Positions 45,964-55,198 of a DNA stretch of 64,000 bases are shown here, one piece after another. Within the stretch, counting starts at the first letter, position 1. Every line of letters begins with the position of its first letter. The notes below the pieces were generated by a model, which was not told where the DNA came from, did not search any database, and saw nothing but the letters and a program-made list of their open reading frames with translations. The translations under genes and the position numbers were made by a program. This stretch comes from Microvirga brassicacearum (GTDB lineage Bacteria; Pseudomonadota; Alphaproteobacteria; Rhizobiales; Beijerinckiaceae), in assembly GCF_008757455.1 (NCBI RefSeq), contig NZ_VCMV01000001.1, positions 62,001-126,000 of the forward strand, given 5' to 3'.

Positions 45964-47292
45964 TCACCTCGTCGACATTTCCAATCGCATTCGGGGCATC
46001 CGTATGCGCCGAAGCACCTGCGCATGAAGCGTATAGGCCAGCGTCAGGGCGAGAAGCACATTCCCTTCGATCAACCAGAACGGCATCGTGGCCAAATTCA
46101 ACACAAAAAATCCAATGTGCGCGCCCATGATCAAAGGGCGTCGACCAGAAGCTGTCCTCATCGCAAGCTTGAAGTTCAACGCGAACAAATACACCAGGGA
46201 AACGAGCCCAAAGAGCCCGGCCTCGTACAGCACCGACACGAAGGTGTTGTGGGCGTAGTGGCTAAACACTCCGTCCCACGACTCTGGACCGAAACCGAGA
46301 GCGAGGTTCGTGACCGAGCCGTTCAGGTAAGCCGTGATGTAGCGACTCCAAATGATCGCACGAGCTGACAGGAGGTCAGCCTCCGCCTCCGTATAATATT
46401 CCGGCGGCTTGAGGAGGCCCGCGCTGTTCGACAGCACAACGAACAGATCACTGAACCGCTGATGCATGGCACTCGCGAGGGCGTAGAGCAAGATGGCTCC
46501 GGCCAACCCGATCACGATCACGATCACAGGGCGTCCGCTGGGAGAAATGCGCCTGATCGCGCCAAAGAAGATGATTGCGGCCAAGATTGGGAGTGCCGCC
46601 AGTAGTGACGTCCTGTAGTTCGCCAGCAGAAGCGCGAGCAGCGCGGCAGCTATGCACAGGACGGTCAGTCGTGGCTTGTCCGGCGCCAGGAAACATGAGC
46701 AATAGAGAAAGGTGAGGACAATAATGGAGAATGCGGCTTCATGGTTGTAGCCGCCGATGAAGCAAATAGAGCCATCTTCCTCGCTGCCCTTGCCCAAGCC
46801 CATGACAACCGACAGCAGCTGCAGAGCGAGGGGCGGCAGGAAAACGGTGAGGAGGCCGCAAAACAGCGCAACGGATCCGTGTCGCCGCAGGGCCTCGTAG
46901 GCAGCAATCGTCAGGGTGATAAGATAGCCCCATTTTGCGAGGCTTCCCACGCCTTCCACGCGGCCGTTGGCGATTGCACTGACGGCTAGAACCGCGATCA
47001 TCAGGTAGACGGCCCCGAGAGCTTTCAGCTTCAGAAGGCGCTTGTCTACGACGGCGAAGCCAATGGCTGTCAGGATGACCGAGGCCAATGCGTTTAGCGA
47101 CAGTCCCCCGGCTATTGGGGAATACGTGTATTCGTGGAACGCTGACATCAGGTAGCGCAGCCAGATAGCAGCGATCAGAAAGCGAGTCGGATTGTCCTTG
47201 AAGCGGGAGGCAGCGATCCAAGTGGAGGGGAGCAGAATCAGAAAGGCACCCATCACAATGTGTGCAGGGAACGTCGGAATCTCTGATTCCAT
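45964..47292 (-). CDS. O-antigen ligase/Wzy-type polysaccharide polymerase
   Basis: This 442-residue membrane protein has about 11-12 spans. It starts ESEIPTFPAHIVMGAFLIL. A large extracytoplasmic loop around residues 285-345 (PEYYTEAEADLLSARAIIW, then GFGPESWDGVFSHYAHNTF) contains the His-Asn pair and VSVLYEAGLFGLVSL that define the Wzy_C/WaaL family. In a Wzx/Wzy system it links repeat units at the outer face of the inner membrane. It follows the ParB-like gene on the same strand by 88 bases. Sequence alone does not separate polymerase from ligase; the locus context favours polymerase. Confidence 0.87.
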   Translation of the reverse strand: MESEIPTFPAHIVMGAFLILLPSTWIAASRFKDNPTRFLIAAIWLRYLMSAFHEYTYSPIAGGLSLNALASVILTAIGFAVVDKRLLKLKALGAVYLMIAVLAVSAIANGRVEGVGSLAKWGYLITLTIAAYEALRRHGSVALFCGLLTVFLPPLALQLLSVVMGLGKGSEEDGSICFIGGYNHEAAFSIIVLTFLYCSCFLAPDKPRLTVLCIAAALLALLLANYRTSLLAALPILAAIIFFGAIRRISPSGRPVIVIVIGLAGAILLYALASAMHQRFSDLFVVLSNSAGLLKPPEYYTEAEADLLSARAIIWSRYITAYLNGSVTNLALGFGPESWDGVFSHYAHNTFVSVLYEAGLFGLVSLVYLFALNFKLAMRTASGRRPLIMGAHIGFFVLNLATMPFWLIEGNVLLALTLAYTLHAQVLRRIRMPRMRLEMSTR

Positions 47293-47380
47293 AATCTGAA
47301 CCCTTCCACCAAGCCCGGCTTGCGCGTCGGTTCGACCCGTCCAGGCGCCATGGCGCTCGGAACGGCAGATCCAATCTGCT

Positions 47381-48268
47381 TTAGTCCGAGAGGATGTGGG
47401 TCGCGAGTGAGCTTCTCGAACCCAAGTGGTGAGCCGATCCGTCGACTTCTGGGAGGGGCATCAGCCGGGCCAGATCCACACGGATTTGTTCTGTGATGCT
47501 CTCGACCTGGCTCACGCGCGTCATTCCGGTGCGCATTGCCGCGTCGCTCTGGATTGCTGCCAGATCGATAGCATCGAACGCCTCCAGTAAGGCAAGCCCG
47601 CTGTCTCTCCAGCGATGCTCGCTGTTGAGAACCTCGCATAACCCGCGGATCAACCGTGCTGTGAGAGCGCCGGGCCTGTTGTTCGCGGTTTGGGTAATGC
47701 ATTGCAGGGCTGTGATCACTGTTGCGGCGCCATAAAGCCTCAGGCAGCGGGAAATTGCGCCAATGGCCATCGTTTGCCCGGGACGCTGACGCTCGACCGG
47801 AAGCGGGTAACGAAGAAGCTCTACGTCCGCCCTGACGCATACATCAGCGACATCGATGGCCCAAGGCTCGCGCGCCACGACTGCCGCTGCATGTAAGGCC
47901 ATGGGTGAGATTGGCACCGTAATGCCGTTGATTGCCTTGAAGGCGATTGCCTGCTGCTCGCGCGCGGCGATGACTACCTGACACGGGACGGTGTCGAAAC
48001 CCACTAGCGCCGCGGCCGTGGTCCTGTGCTGTCCATCGATGATGACGAACTTCCCTCCCTCCACTGGAGCAACGACGACTGGAGAGAAACAGGACCATGA
48101 GAAGGCCGAGGCGATTCGAATGACGTTGCGGCGGCCTTGCCCCACGATAGGGCGCTGGTAGGTCGGATCAACGACGAGATCTTCGATCCGGAGCCATTGC
48201 AGCATCGGAACCGCGCCGGCACAAACGCCAATTGGCTTTTCCAAGTCTTCTGTCGAGATCGGTCGCAT
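47381..48268 (-). CDS. ParB/sulfiredoxin-fold domain protein of unknown role
   Basis: The 295-residue protein starts at 48268, because GGAG lies six bases upstream of that ATG; another ATG stands at 48280. Residues about 25-105 match the ParB N-terminal nuclease-like fold: LRIEDLVVDPTYQRPI, FSPVVVAPVEGGKFVIIDGQ and DGQHRTTAAALVGF with the G-Q-H-R signature. The remainder is helical and not recognised; no helix-turn-helix typical of ParB is seen. Such proteins occur in phages and mobile elements as DNA- or nucleotide-acting enzymes. Here the gene lies between exporter and polymerase genes on the same strand, which is unexpected. Confidence 0.72.
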   Translation of the reverse strand: MRPISTEDLEKPIGVCAGAVPMLQWLRIEDLVVDPTYQRPIVGQGRRNVIRIASAFSWSCFSPVVVAPVEGGKFVIIDGQHRTTAAALVGFDTVPCQVVIAAREQQAIAFKAINGITVPISPMALHAAAVVAREPWAIDVADVCVRADVELLRYPLPVERQRPGQTMAIGAISRCLRLYGAATVITALQCITQTANNRPGALTARLIRGLCEVLNSEHRWRDSGLALLEAFDAIDLAAIQSDAAMRTGMTRVSQVESITEQIRVDLARLMPLPEVDGSAHHLGSRSSLATHILSD

Positions 48269-48395
48269 GCAATGCTCCATTGACAGCTGGTGGACATCTT
48301 TGTTCGCTGAGAAATTCCTTTCTGATACAGGGCGGCGACGGCCCGTCTCGATGCCGAACCGCCGCTCGCCATAATCGGCGCTTGCCTCAAAAGCC

Positions 48396-49748
48396 CTAGT
48401 TGGCGCCCGATTGCGAGTGTGGGTTCGAGCCCTCGCTTGCGGCGCTCAGGCTGGGCCAGCGGGCCGAAAGATCCTCTCCGGGCCCCGATTCCACCCCCAC
48501 GACATCGCCCGGCTCGACAATAGCGTTCTCGTCGACCACGAACTTGACGGCATTGATGCCATTCCGACGGACGATCCAGAAGGCCATCCGCTGTTTGGTC
48601 TGTAGCGAGCGGTCGAGCACCAACCGTGGTGCGACGGTGGTCGCTTCATTCACAAGACCTTGGGCGGTTGCGAGGCGCGCCCTAAGCTGGTCAAGTGCGA
48701 CCTCCGTCTCCTGTATTTCAGTGACGACCTTCGCCTTGCGCTCTGCCCTCAGGTCGGACGCATCCCGGTCCGCTTTGCTGATCTCCTGCCTGGCGCGGAG
48801 CGCGGCAGTCGTGTAGTCGAGCATCTTGCTCTCGAGATCAGCCACCGTGCGCTCGAGTGCGAACTCTCGCGAACTCACTGCCAAGCCCTTTTCAACTAGG
48901 CTGCCGACGCTCCTCAGTTCGCGACGGGCGAGAGAAATCTGCTTGTCCTGAACGGCGATCTTTTGCTGGAGAGACTCAATCTCCTTGGAGAATAAACCTA
49001 TGAGTTCCGAATGAGCAGCCAATTGGGAGCGCATCGAGTCGCTGCGTGCGTTCATCACCGCAAGCTCGTCGGCAATGAGCCGCGCGACGTCTGCATCATC
49101 GCGTAATTCTTCCGGGGCAGCGATCTGCGTTCTGTCGGCGAGTTCCGCGGCCAGTCGCGCGCGGCGGACCAGTACGCGGCGTATTTCCAGACGAGCGCTC
49201 TCATGGGTTCCGGCTGCTGTGAGCCTATCGCGCTCAAGGCGGATGAGGCCCGCCTCAGTCTGCCGGAAAAAGCCACCCGACAGGCCAACCGCCTGAAGCA
49301 CCGTCAGCCCAGGTCGGTAGGCGTACTCACTGGGACGCTCGACGCTTCCAACCACGTAGATCGGCCTGTATTGGATAATCTCGACGGCGGCTTCTGGCCG
49401 GTTCGGGAGCCCGGCGCGCTTCTGCAGGGTTTCGGCAACGGCAACAGCAAACTCGTCCGCCGTCATTCCTTCCGCAGGTAGGCTGCCGATGAGTGGTAGC
49501 GAGACAACCCCGGAGGCGTTCACGGCGTATTCGCCGGCGAAAACCTCCCAGTCGAAATACTCGGTTTTGCCGACCCTCCACTCGACGACCTTGACGCGTA
49601 ACCTATCCTGCGGGCCAAGGCGATAATCGTCGGCTGTAGCACCGAGCGGGAGCAAGACAAACAGCAATGACCAAAGCAGGTTATGCGACCTGACACTCTG
49701 GAGTGCGTTACTCCGAGCCAGTGTCTGGACCAGAAACCGAGAGCCCAT
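48396..49748 (-). CDS. ExoF-type polysaccharide export protein (Poly_export/SLBB, coiled coil)
   Basis: The 450-residue protein starts at the ATG at 49748, after AGAGG five bases upstream; ATGs at 49775 and 49772 are less likely. An N-terminal signal or anchor segment (LLWSLLFVLLPLGATA) is followed by the Wza/ExoF export domain YRLGPQDRLRVKVVEWR and GVVSLPLIGSLPAEGMTA. An SLBB-like segment YVVGSVERPSEYAYRPGLT comes next. A long coiled coil (about 170-390) follows, as in Sinorhizobium ExoF. It lacks the lipobox Cys of Wza proteins. It probably bridges the periplasm to pass the polymer on, with the protein at 42-44 kb. It is the first gene of a minus-strand unit with the ParB-like and polymerase genes. 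Confidence 0.87.
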   Translation of the reverse strand: MGSRFLVQTLARSNALQSVRSHNLLWSLLFVLLPLGATADDYRLGPQDRLRVKVVEWRVGKTEYFDWEVFAGEYAVNASGVVSLPLIGSLPAEGMTADEFAVAVAETLQKRAGLPNRPEAAVEIIQYRPIYVVGSVERPSEYAYRPGLTVLQAVGLSGGFFRQTEAGLIRLERDRLTAAGTHESARLEIRRVLVRRARLAAELADRTQIAAPEELRDDADVARLIADELAVMNARSDSMRSQLAAHSELIGLFSKEIESLQQKIAVQDKQISLARRELRSVGSLVEKGLAVSSREFALERTVADLESKMLDYTTAALRARQEISKADRDASDLRAERKAKVVTEIQETEVALDQLRARLATAQGLVNEATTVAPRLVLDRSLQTKQRMAFWIVRRNGINAVKFVVDENAIVEPGDVVGVESGPGEDLSARWPSLSAASEGSNPHSQSGAN

Positions 49749-50074
49749 CGCTGCCTCTCTGCATTCCGACATCAATTGCCCTAGGCGGGATCGCTGTACA
49801 TACGACCGTCAAAGGATCGCCCGGACGGTTTCCATTTCAGCAATTTCGATGACGAGGCGAGATGATGATGTCCGACATCTCTCTAGCGTGCTAATCTACG
49901 CACGTACGCTTCAATGAAGCTGCAACTCTAAATAGCTCCAACATAATTGATAATACTCTCGGGGAAAAGCGCAGATGTCAACCTCTATAAAGCGCTGAGG
50001 TTACCCTCGTCTCGCTCGCTCGGAGATCCGAACGCCCCATTTATCGCAAGATAGCGTAAGGCCACAGCCCACAT

Positions 50075-50117
50075 TTCCAAGAGCTATTGCCACATTCCAA
50101 GAGCTCATTCCAAGAGC
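50075..50117. repeat. triple short repeat TTCCAAGAGC
   Basis: The decamer TTCCAAGAGC occurs at 50075, 50095 and 50108 (the first two followed by T). The cluster is flanked by the inverted pair CCCACATT (50068-50075) and AATGTGGG (50123-50130). It could be a regulatory site or a local duplication. It lies about 330 bases upstream of the ExoF-type gene. Confidence 0.55.
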
Positions 50118-50377
50118 CATTGAATGTGGGTGACGCAGCTTGAGCAAGGGCAGTGTATTGGGGCGTGTGATGAGCCTGCCAGTTTCGTCGGGCACGCTCG
50201 CGTCCCGGAGGTGCTACAAAACCTGCCACGACCTCGCCCCTCACGCGCGAACTTCAGCGGGTTGGTTTTGCGTCTCCGCCGGATACGCTCGCGGTAAACC
50301 TAATTATCTGAACGCCGTCGATCTCCTGACACAATCCTGTTGGAAGGCCGCTTTTCCGCAGTCATTGGGAGCATAGC

Positions 50378-50635
50378 TTGACGGTTATTGATAAACCGCT
50401 GCTCGTTGTCGAGTCACCGGATCGTACTCATAATTTGTTCCGTAACGCGCAGCGGCCCTTGCTTTTTTGTGCCGTGCCAGAGGACTATCCTGTGCCCGGC
50501 TTCGTGATTGCGGAAGGGTGGCTGTTCGAGCGATCGCTTCACCCTGCGGATGCTCCGCCACCAGGTTTCCACTCAAGAGCCGCATCGGCTGGCGTGCGGT
50601 TTAACGGCTTCTACCTGTTTCACCTCATCGCGTAG
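50378..50635 (+). CDS. hypothetical small protein (weak)
   Basis: An 85-residue frame starts at a TTG with GGGAG six bases upstream. It reads TVIDKPLLVVESPDRTH and later LLFCAVPEDYPVPGFVIAEG. I do not recognise a domain. Composition is protein-like in the first half, but the TTG start and isolation make it uncertain. Confidence 0.22.
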   Translation: MTVIDKPLLVVESPDRTHNLFRNAQRPLLFCAVPEDYPVPGFVIAEGWLFERSLHPADAPPPGFHSRAASAGVRFNGFYLFHLIA

Positions 50636-50989
50636 GCGGTTCAACAAGCATCAACTTCCTGGCGCTCTGATCCAAATTAAGTTGTGTTCGGATAACGGGG
50701 GAGTTTCGATCTGGTCGGAAGAGCGATGATGCAATGCCCAAAGCGCGGACACAGACGGCGCGTGCAGCCTCGGACCGAATCCTCCGGATTGGAATCCATC
50801 CCTATCCGAGATGAGGGCGCGCACCTTCGCGATCGCGCGCGGCGAGCTGATGCCGAGGTCAGACGATCCGAAGATGTGGGTGCCGTCCGCAGGGGCCTTC
50901 GGGGAAGTTCTTTCAAGCAAGAATAAAGCTTTGCTTGAACGGATCCGGAGCGAGCGTCGGCCATCGTTGTGTCGCAGCTTCGCTCAACC

Positions 50990-51892
50990 TCAGCCCGTAT
51001 TCGGGATCCGATCGCGGTATTCCTGCGCCAGGGCGATGAATTCCAGGACGAGATTCGAGCGGGAAACATTCGAAGGAAATAAGGCGCCGAAATTGAACGG
51101 AACTTCGGGCCGTAAGGGCCGCGAGATGAGACCGACCTGGTGAAATGCGGACGCGGTGAACGGGTCGGCGATCGTAATTCCGGCGCCTTCGATGACGAAC
51201 TGGCAAGCGACGGCTGTTATCGGCGTTTCTATCTGAACGTCGTAAGGCACGCCCGCATCGTTCAGGACGCGCTCGAGCGCCAGTTGGATAAGGCTGTTCG
51301 GGCCACTGCCGACGAGCGACACGCCACGGAGGTCCTTGGCCTCCACGAACGGTTTGTGGGCGAGGGGATGCGAGGGCGGCATCACGCAGACGCCGCAGGC
51401 ACGATCGAACAGCGACACTTCGAGGCCCGGCCGTTCGAAGGGCAGCATGGCAAAGCCGATGTCGAATTGCTGTGTGGTAACCGACGCCGCAATCGTCTCC
51501 GAGCGCTGGACCTGCAGCGAGGCCGTGACGCCGGGTCGCTCCCGCAGAAATCGCGACATGACACGCGGAAGAAAAGTCTGTGCGAGAGCAGGCATGCTCA
51601 CGATTCGCAGATGCCCTACGCGTCGCTCGCGGATCTGAGACGCGCGGTGGAGCACCTTGTCCAATCCAAGAAATGATCTCTCCACTTCCTCATGGAAGAG
51701 GAGCCCCTCCGCCGTCGGGACCGTGTGCCCGTCGACGCGGGTGAAAAGCGGGAAACCCACAATGTCCTGCAATTGCCGGATCATGCGGCTGACCGATGGC
51801 TGGGATGTGCGCAAGAGCCGGGCGGCTTTCGTGAAACCGCCCGTCCGGATGACGGTCTGAAAGGCCTCGAGGTGCTTATGACTGATCTGCAT
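50990..51892 (-). CDS. LysR-family transcriptional regulator
   Basis: This 300-residue regulator has an N-terminal winged helix-turn-helix (KHLEAFQTVIRTGGFTKAA, then LLRTSQPSVSRMIRQLQ) and a periplasmic-binding-like effector domain (LRIVSMPALAQTFLPRVM, FDIGFAMLPFE, ETPITAVACQFVIEGAGIT). It is divergent from the opine-type ABC operon at 52152, the classic arrangement for a LysR activator of the adjacent genes, probably responding to the transported substrate. It is a full-length paralogue of the regulator at 58456-59418. Candidate operators lie at 51985-52034. Confidence 0.92.
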   Translation of the reverse strand: MQISHKHLEAFQTVIRTGGFTKAARLLRTSQPSVSRMIRQLQDIVGFPLFTRVDGHTVPTAEGLLFHEEVERSFLGLDKVLHRASQIRERRVGHLRIVSMPALAQTFLPRVMSRFLRERPGVTASLQVQRSETIAASVTTQQFDIGFAMLPFERPGLEVSLFDRACGVCVMPPSHPLAHKPFVEAKDLRGVSLVGSGPNSLIQLALERVLNDAGVPYDVQIETPITAVACQFVIEGAGITIADPFTASAFHQVGLISRPLRPEVPFNFGALFPSNVSRSNLVLEFIALAQEYRDRIPNTG

Positions 51893-51984
51893 GGAGAGAA
51901 GAGATTAACCCAAAAAGCGGATGGCGAAACAGGCGGCAAGCCGTCAATCCCGGTCCAGTCCGGTGCTTTCAATTCGGCATAGCC

Positions 51985-52034
51985 CATATCAGATATGTAT
52001 AAGCGAATTAAAAATCATGCAATTGACATATCAG
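51985..52034. promoter_or_regulatory. candidate LysR operator and promoter region
   Basis: Between the divergent LysR and transporter genes lies the near-palindrome CATATCAGATATG (51985-51997). The half CATATCAG is repeated at 52027-52034, 42 bases further. The second copy overlaps a TTGACA (52023-52028) that could be the -35 box of the transporter operon; no clear -10 box was seen. This spacing of a palindrome and a second half-site near -35 is typical of LysR recognition and activation sites. Confidence 0.5.
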
Positions 52035-52151
52035 CCAGCCCACCGAAACTAGGCTCACCCTGCGGCAGAAAGCTGACTGCATTGATGATCCGCCGAGACC
52101 CCGGATCGGAATGGAACGCGACTGCCAGAAGACAGGCTCCAGAAAGGGAAC

Positions 52152-53201
52152 ATGATGATCGACCGCACCAGGATTCTCCTTTACGCGACCGCTCTGATCG
52201 GCGCCTCCGCAACAGGGAGCGGGGCGATCGCCCAGGCTCCGCAGACGATGTACATCGCCGGATATGGCGGCTCGTTCGAGAAGCAGATGCGCGACACCAT
52301 TCTGCCGCCCTTCGAGAAAGCCAATAACGTGAAGGTCGAGTACGTCGCTGGTCAGTCCACCGCGACGCTTGCCAAGCTCCAGGCGCAGCGCAGCAAACAG
52401 GAGATCGACATTGCCATCGTCGATGACGGCCCGATGTATCAGGCGGTGCAGTTCGGCTTCTGCGCACCCATCGAGAAGGCGGCTGTGCTCGACGACGTGT
52501 ACCCGATCGCCAAACTGGACGACCGCGCAATCGCGTTCGGCATCGGGGCGACAGGTCCGGTTTATAACGAGAAGGTCTTCGCCGAAAAGGGATGGCCCGT
52601 CCCGCAATCCTGGGGCGATCTCGGCAATCCTGCCTACAAAGGGCAGGTGTCGCTCCTCGGTGCGGCCAGCACCACGGGACTCCATGGCTTGATCATGGTG
52701 GCGCGTGCCAATGGCGGCGGGGAAAAGGAGATCGAGCCTGGCTTCGTTGCCTATCGTGACAAGATCCGGCCGAACATGCTGACTTTCGCGCCCTCCGCTC
52801 CGAAGCTGGAGGAGTTGCTGCAAAGCGGCGAGATCGCCATGACGGTGGTGGCCCGCTCGCGGGCGGTGGCGCTTAAGAAGGCCGGGTTGCCGCTGAAAAT
52901 CGCCGAGCCGAAGGAAGGTACAGTGGCGCTGATGGTGACCATGTGCCCAGTGGTGGACAGCGACGCGCCGGCGCTGTCTCAGAAGTTCATTCAATACATG
53001 CTCTCGCCCGACGTGCAGAAAATCCTCGCGGGCAGCGGGTATGGCCCGGTGAACAAGACCACCAAGCTCTCCGAAGACGAAGCCGCAGGTGTTCCTTTCG
53101 GGGACGAGGCGGTGTCCAAGCTCGTCAAGATCGATTGGCCGACCGTCAACCAGCAGCGCGCCGCGTGGACGCAACGCTGGAACCGCGAGATCGAACGGTA
53201 G
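52152..53201 (+). CDS. extracellular solute-binding protein, spermidine/opine type
   Basis: This 349-residue periplasmic protein has a signal peptide (ILLYATALIGASATG to AIAQA). The family 1 binding fold follows: MYIAGYGGSFEKQM, VEYVAGQSTATLAKL, IDIAIVDDGPMYQ, GIGATGPVYNEKVFAEKGWP and AYKGQVSLLGAA. It is a PotD-like protein. The same subfamily takes up polyamines, opines such as mannopine, and amino-acid derivatives. It is the first gene of the operon; an ATPase and two permeases follow. The catabolic genes downstream suggest an N-substituted amino acid as substrate. Two adjacent ATGs (52152, 52155) follow an AAAGGGA site. Confidence 0.9.
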   Translation: MMIDRTRILLYATALIGASATGSGAIAQAPQTMYIAGYGGSFEKQMRDTILPPFEKANNVKVEYVAGQSTATLAKLQAQRSKQEIDIAIVDDGPMYQAVQFGFCAPIEKAAVLDDVYPIAKLDDRAIAFGIGATGPVYNEKVFAEKGWPVPQSWGDLGNPAYKGQVSLLGAASTTGLHGLIMVARANGGGEKEIEPGFVAYRDKIRPNMLTFAPSAPKLEELLQSGEIAMTVVARSRAVALKKAGLPLKIAEPKEGTVALMVTMCPVVDSDAPALSQKFIQYMLSPDVQKILAGSGYGPVNKTTKLSEDEAAGVPFGDEAVSKLVKIDWPTVNQQRAAWTQRWNREIER

Positions 53202-53265
53202 CACGAGGCGTTCCGGCTCGCTCGGGTGAAGGCGGGCCGGATTCCCAATCGGATTTGAGAACAAC

Positions 53266-54342
53266 ATGAGCAAGATCGTCATCGAATCGCTGGTCAAGCG
53301 CTTCGGGAGCTTCACTGCGCTTAACGGGATCGACCTTGCGATAGAGCCCGGCGAATTCATCGGGCTGCTCGGTCCGTCGGGCTGCGGAAAAACCACGACG
53401 CTCAACATCGTCGCCGGATTCGAAGACGCCACTAGTGGCCGCGTGGTTCTCGACGGCAGGGATCTTGCGGGGATTCCAGCCAACCGACGCGAGATGGGTG
53501 TGGTCTTTCAGAGCTATGCGCTCTTTCCCCACATGACGATTTCGGAGAACGTTGCCTTCGGTCTGGAGATGCGCAAACTGCCGCGGGCCGACCGCGAAAG
53601 CCGCGCGAAGCACGCTCTTTCTCTCGTCAGGCTCGAACATTTGGCGGACCGCTATCCGCGTCAGCTGTCCGGCGGGCAGCAGCAGCGCGTCGCGGTAGCG
53701 CGGGCGCTCGCGATCGAGCCGTCGCTCCTCCTCCTGGACGAGCCGCTCTCCAATCTCGACGCGAAGTTGCGGGAGGAGATGCAGGTGGAATTGCGCGCCA
53801 TTCAGCGGCGCGTGGGCACGACTACCATCATGGTCACGCACGATCAAGCCGAGGCGCTCGCCACCTGCGACCGCATCGCCGTGATGGATGCGGGTCGCAT
53901 CGTCCAATTCGCCGATCCGCTCACGCTTTATGACAATCCCCGCACGCAATTCGCCGCGAGCTTTGTCGGCAAATCCTCGCAGCTTCCGGGACGTGTAGTG
54001 AGCGTCGCCGGGTCGTCCCTGTCCGTTCAGATCGATGGTTGCAGCTCTCCGGTTGCCGCCCATGCTCGAGCAGCCGTCGCTATCGGGGACGCGGTGGTTT
54101 TGGCCTTGCGCCCCGAGAAGATCCAGCTGGCGGCTCCGGGAGAGGGTTTCCTGAATGGTACACTCGTCTCTCGCGTGTTTCAGGGGAGCTCCTGGCTGTT
54201 CGTGATCGATACTCCGGCGGGAACGGTGCTGGTCTGCGACCTTCATCGCGGCGAGCCTGCATTCGCCGAAATGCAGCCGCTGTCCTTGAGCTGGCGCCCT
54301 GAGGATGTGGCTCTCATCCGGGATGGAACCGACAATGGCTGA
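53266..54342 (+). CDS. ABC transporter ATPase, PotA-like
   Basis: The 358-residue ATPase has Walker A GPSGCGKTTT (about 36-45), Q-loop VVFQSYALFPHM, signature LSGGQQQRVAVARAL, Walker B LLLLDEPLSNLDAKLR and H-loop VTHDQAEAL. It ends with a TOBE-type domain (LALRPEKIQLA, then SWRPEDVALI). This layout is that of the spermidine/iron/thiamine importer ATPases. Its end overlaps the next permease gene by 8 bases. It energises uptake by the 52152 binding protein. Confidence 0.93.
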   Translation: MSKIVIESLVKRFGSFTALNGIDLAIEPGEFIGLLGPSGCGKTTTLNIVAGFEDATSGRVVLDGRDLAGIPANRREMGVVFQSYALFPHMTISENVAFGLEMRKLPRADRESRAKHALSLVRLEHLADRYPRQLSGGQQQRVAVARALAIEPSLLLLDEPLSNLDAKLREEMQVELRAIQRRVGTTTIMVTHDQAEALATCDRIAVMDAGRIVQFADPLTLYDNPRTQFAASFVGKSSQLPGRVVSVAGSSLSVQIDGCSSPVAAHARAAVAIGDAVVLALRPEKIQLAAPGEGFLNGTLVSRVFQGSSWLFVIDTPAGTVLVCDLHRGEPAFAEMQPLSLSWRPEDVALIRDGTDNG

Positions 54343-55198
54343 GGCTTCGAAGGGCCGGATCCCCTATCTTCTCAGCCTTCCTGCGCTGCTCCTATTCGCG
54401 GCTCTTCTCGTGACGCCGCTTGTGATGACGGCGATCCTGAGCTTTCAGAACTACGATCTGACGACCGGCGTGATCGATGGCGTCACGCTCGGGAACTACA
54501 GGGATGCGCTGAGCGACCCCTATTATCATACCATCTTCCTGCGAACGATCGGCATCGCGCTCGCCACGACGGTTCTGTGCGTGCTGATCGGCGCACCGGA
54601 AGCTTATGTTCTCTCCCGGATGCAGCCGCCATGGCGATCGATCTTTCTGATCGTCAGCATCTCCCCGCTGCTCATTTCAGTCGTCGTTCGCACGCTCGGA
54701 TGGGCGCTGCTTTTTGGGCGCAACGGCGTCATCAATCAGGTTCTCGGCGCGCTGGGGCTCGGAACAGGACCGATTCCTCTTCTCTATACGGTCCACGGCA
54801 TCGTGATCGCGCTCGTCCATGTGTCCGTCCCCTTCATGGTGATTTCCGTCTGGGCCTCGCTGCAAAGGCTGGACCCGAAGGTCGCGCGCGCCGCGCTGTC
54901 GCTCGGGGCGAGTGAGGCCACGGTTTTCCGGCGCATCATCCTGCCGCAGATCATTCCGGGCATTCTCTCAGGATCGCTCATCGTGTTTGCACTCGCGGCG
55001 AGCGCTTTCGCAACACCTGCGATCATCGGCGGTCGGCAGCTGAAGGTCGTCGCCACCGCGACCTACGACGAGTTTCTCGGCACCCTCAACTGGCCGCTGG
55101 GGGCAGCGATCGCCATCGTGCTGCTCGTGGTCAACGCCGCCATCATGCTGACCTACAACAACCTTCTCGAACGCCGCTACGCGAGGACCACGCGATGA
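54335..55198 (+). CDS. ABC transporter permease, PotB-like
   Basis: The 287-residue protein starts MAEASKGRIPYLLSLPALLL; upstream in-frame codons at 54323 and 54305 lie deeper inside the ATPase gene. Six membrane spans are visible, with VVRTLGWALLFGRNGVINQ and the EAA loop VARAALSLGASEATVFRRII. Its stop overlaps the ATG of the second permease (55195-55198). It forms one half of the membrane channel of the opine/polyamine-type importer. Confidence 0.9.
   Translation: MAEASKGRIPYLLSLPALLLFAALLVTPLVMTAILSFQNYDLTTGVIDGVTLGNYRDALSDPYYHTIFLRTIGIALATTVLCVLIGAPEAYVLSRMQPPWRSIFLIVSISPLLISVVVRTLGWALLFGRNGVINQVLGALGLGTGPIPLLYTVHGIVIALVHVSVPFMVISVWASLQRLDPKVARAALSLGASEATVFRRIILPQIIPGILSGSLIVFALAASAFATPAIIGGRQLKVVATATYDEFLGTLNWPLGAAIAIVLLVVNAAIMLTYNNLLERRYARTTR

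Larger units (their letters stand above)
49749..50989. other. long intergenic region at the right border of the polysaccharide locus
   Basis: About 1.2 kb between the ExoF-type gene and the first LysR gene. It contains AT-rich sequence near 49920-49960, a cluster of short repeats (50075-50117) and one weak reading frame (50378-50635). Otherwise no gene is supported. It should carry the promoter of the ExoF-ParB-Wzy unit and marks the change back to the GC-rich background. Confidence 0.45.

Noticed and set aside
51985..52034. Possible mobile-element attachment site from the repeated CATATCAG
   Set aside because: No integrase or transposase nearby; position between divergent LysR and target genes fits an operator better.
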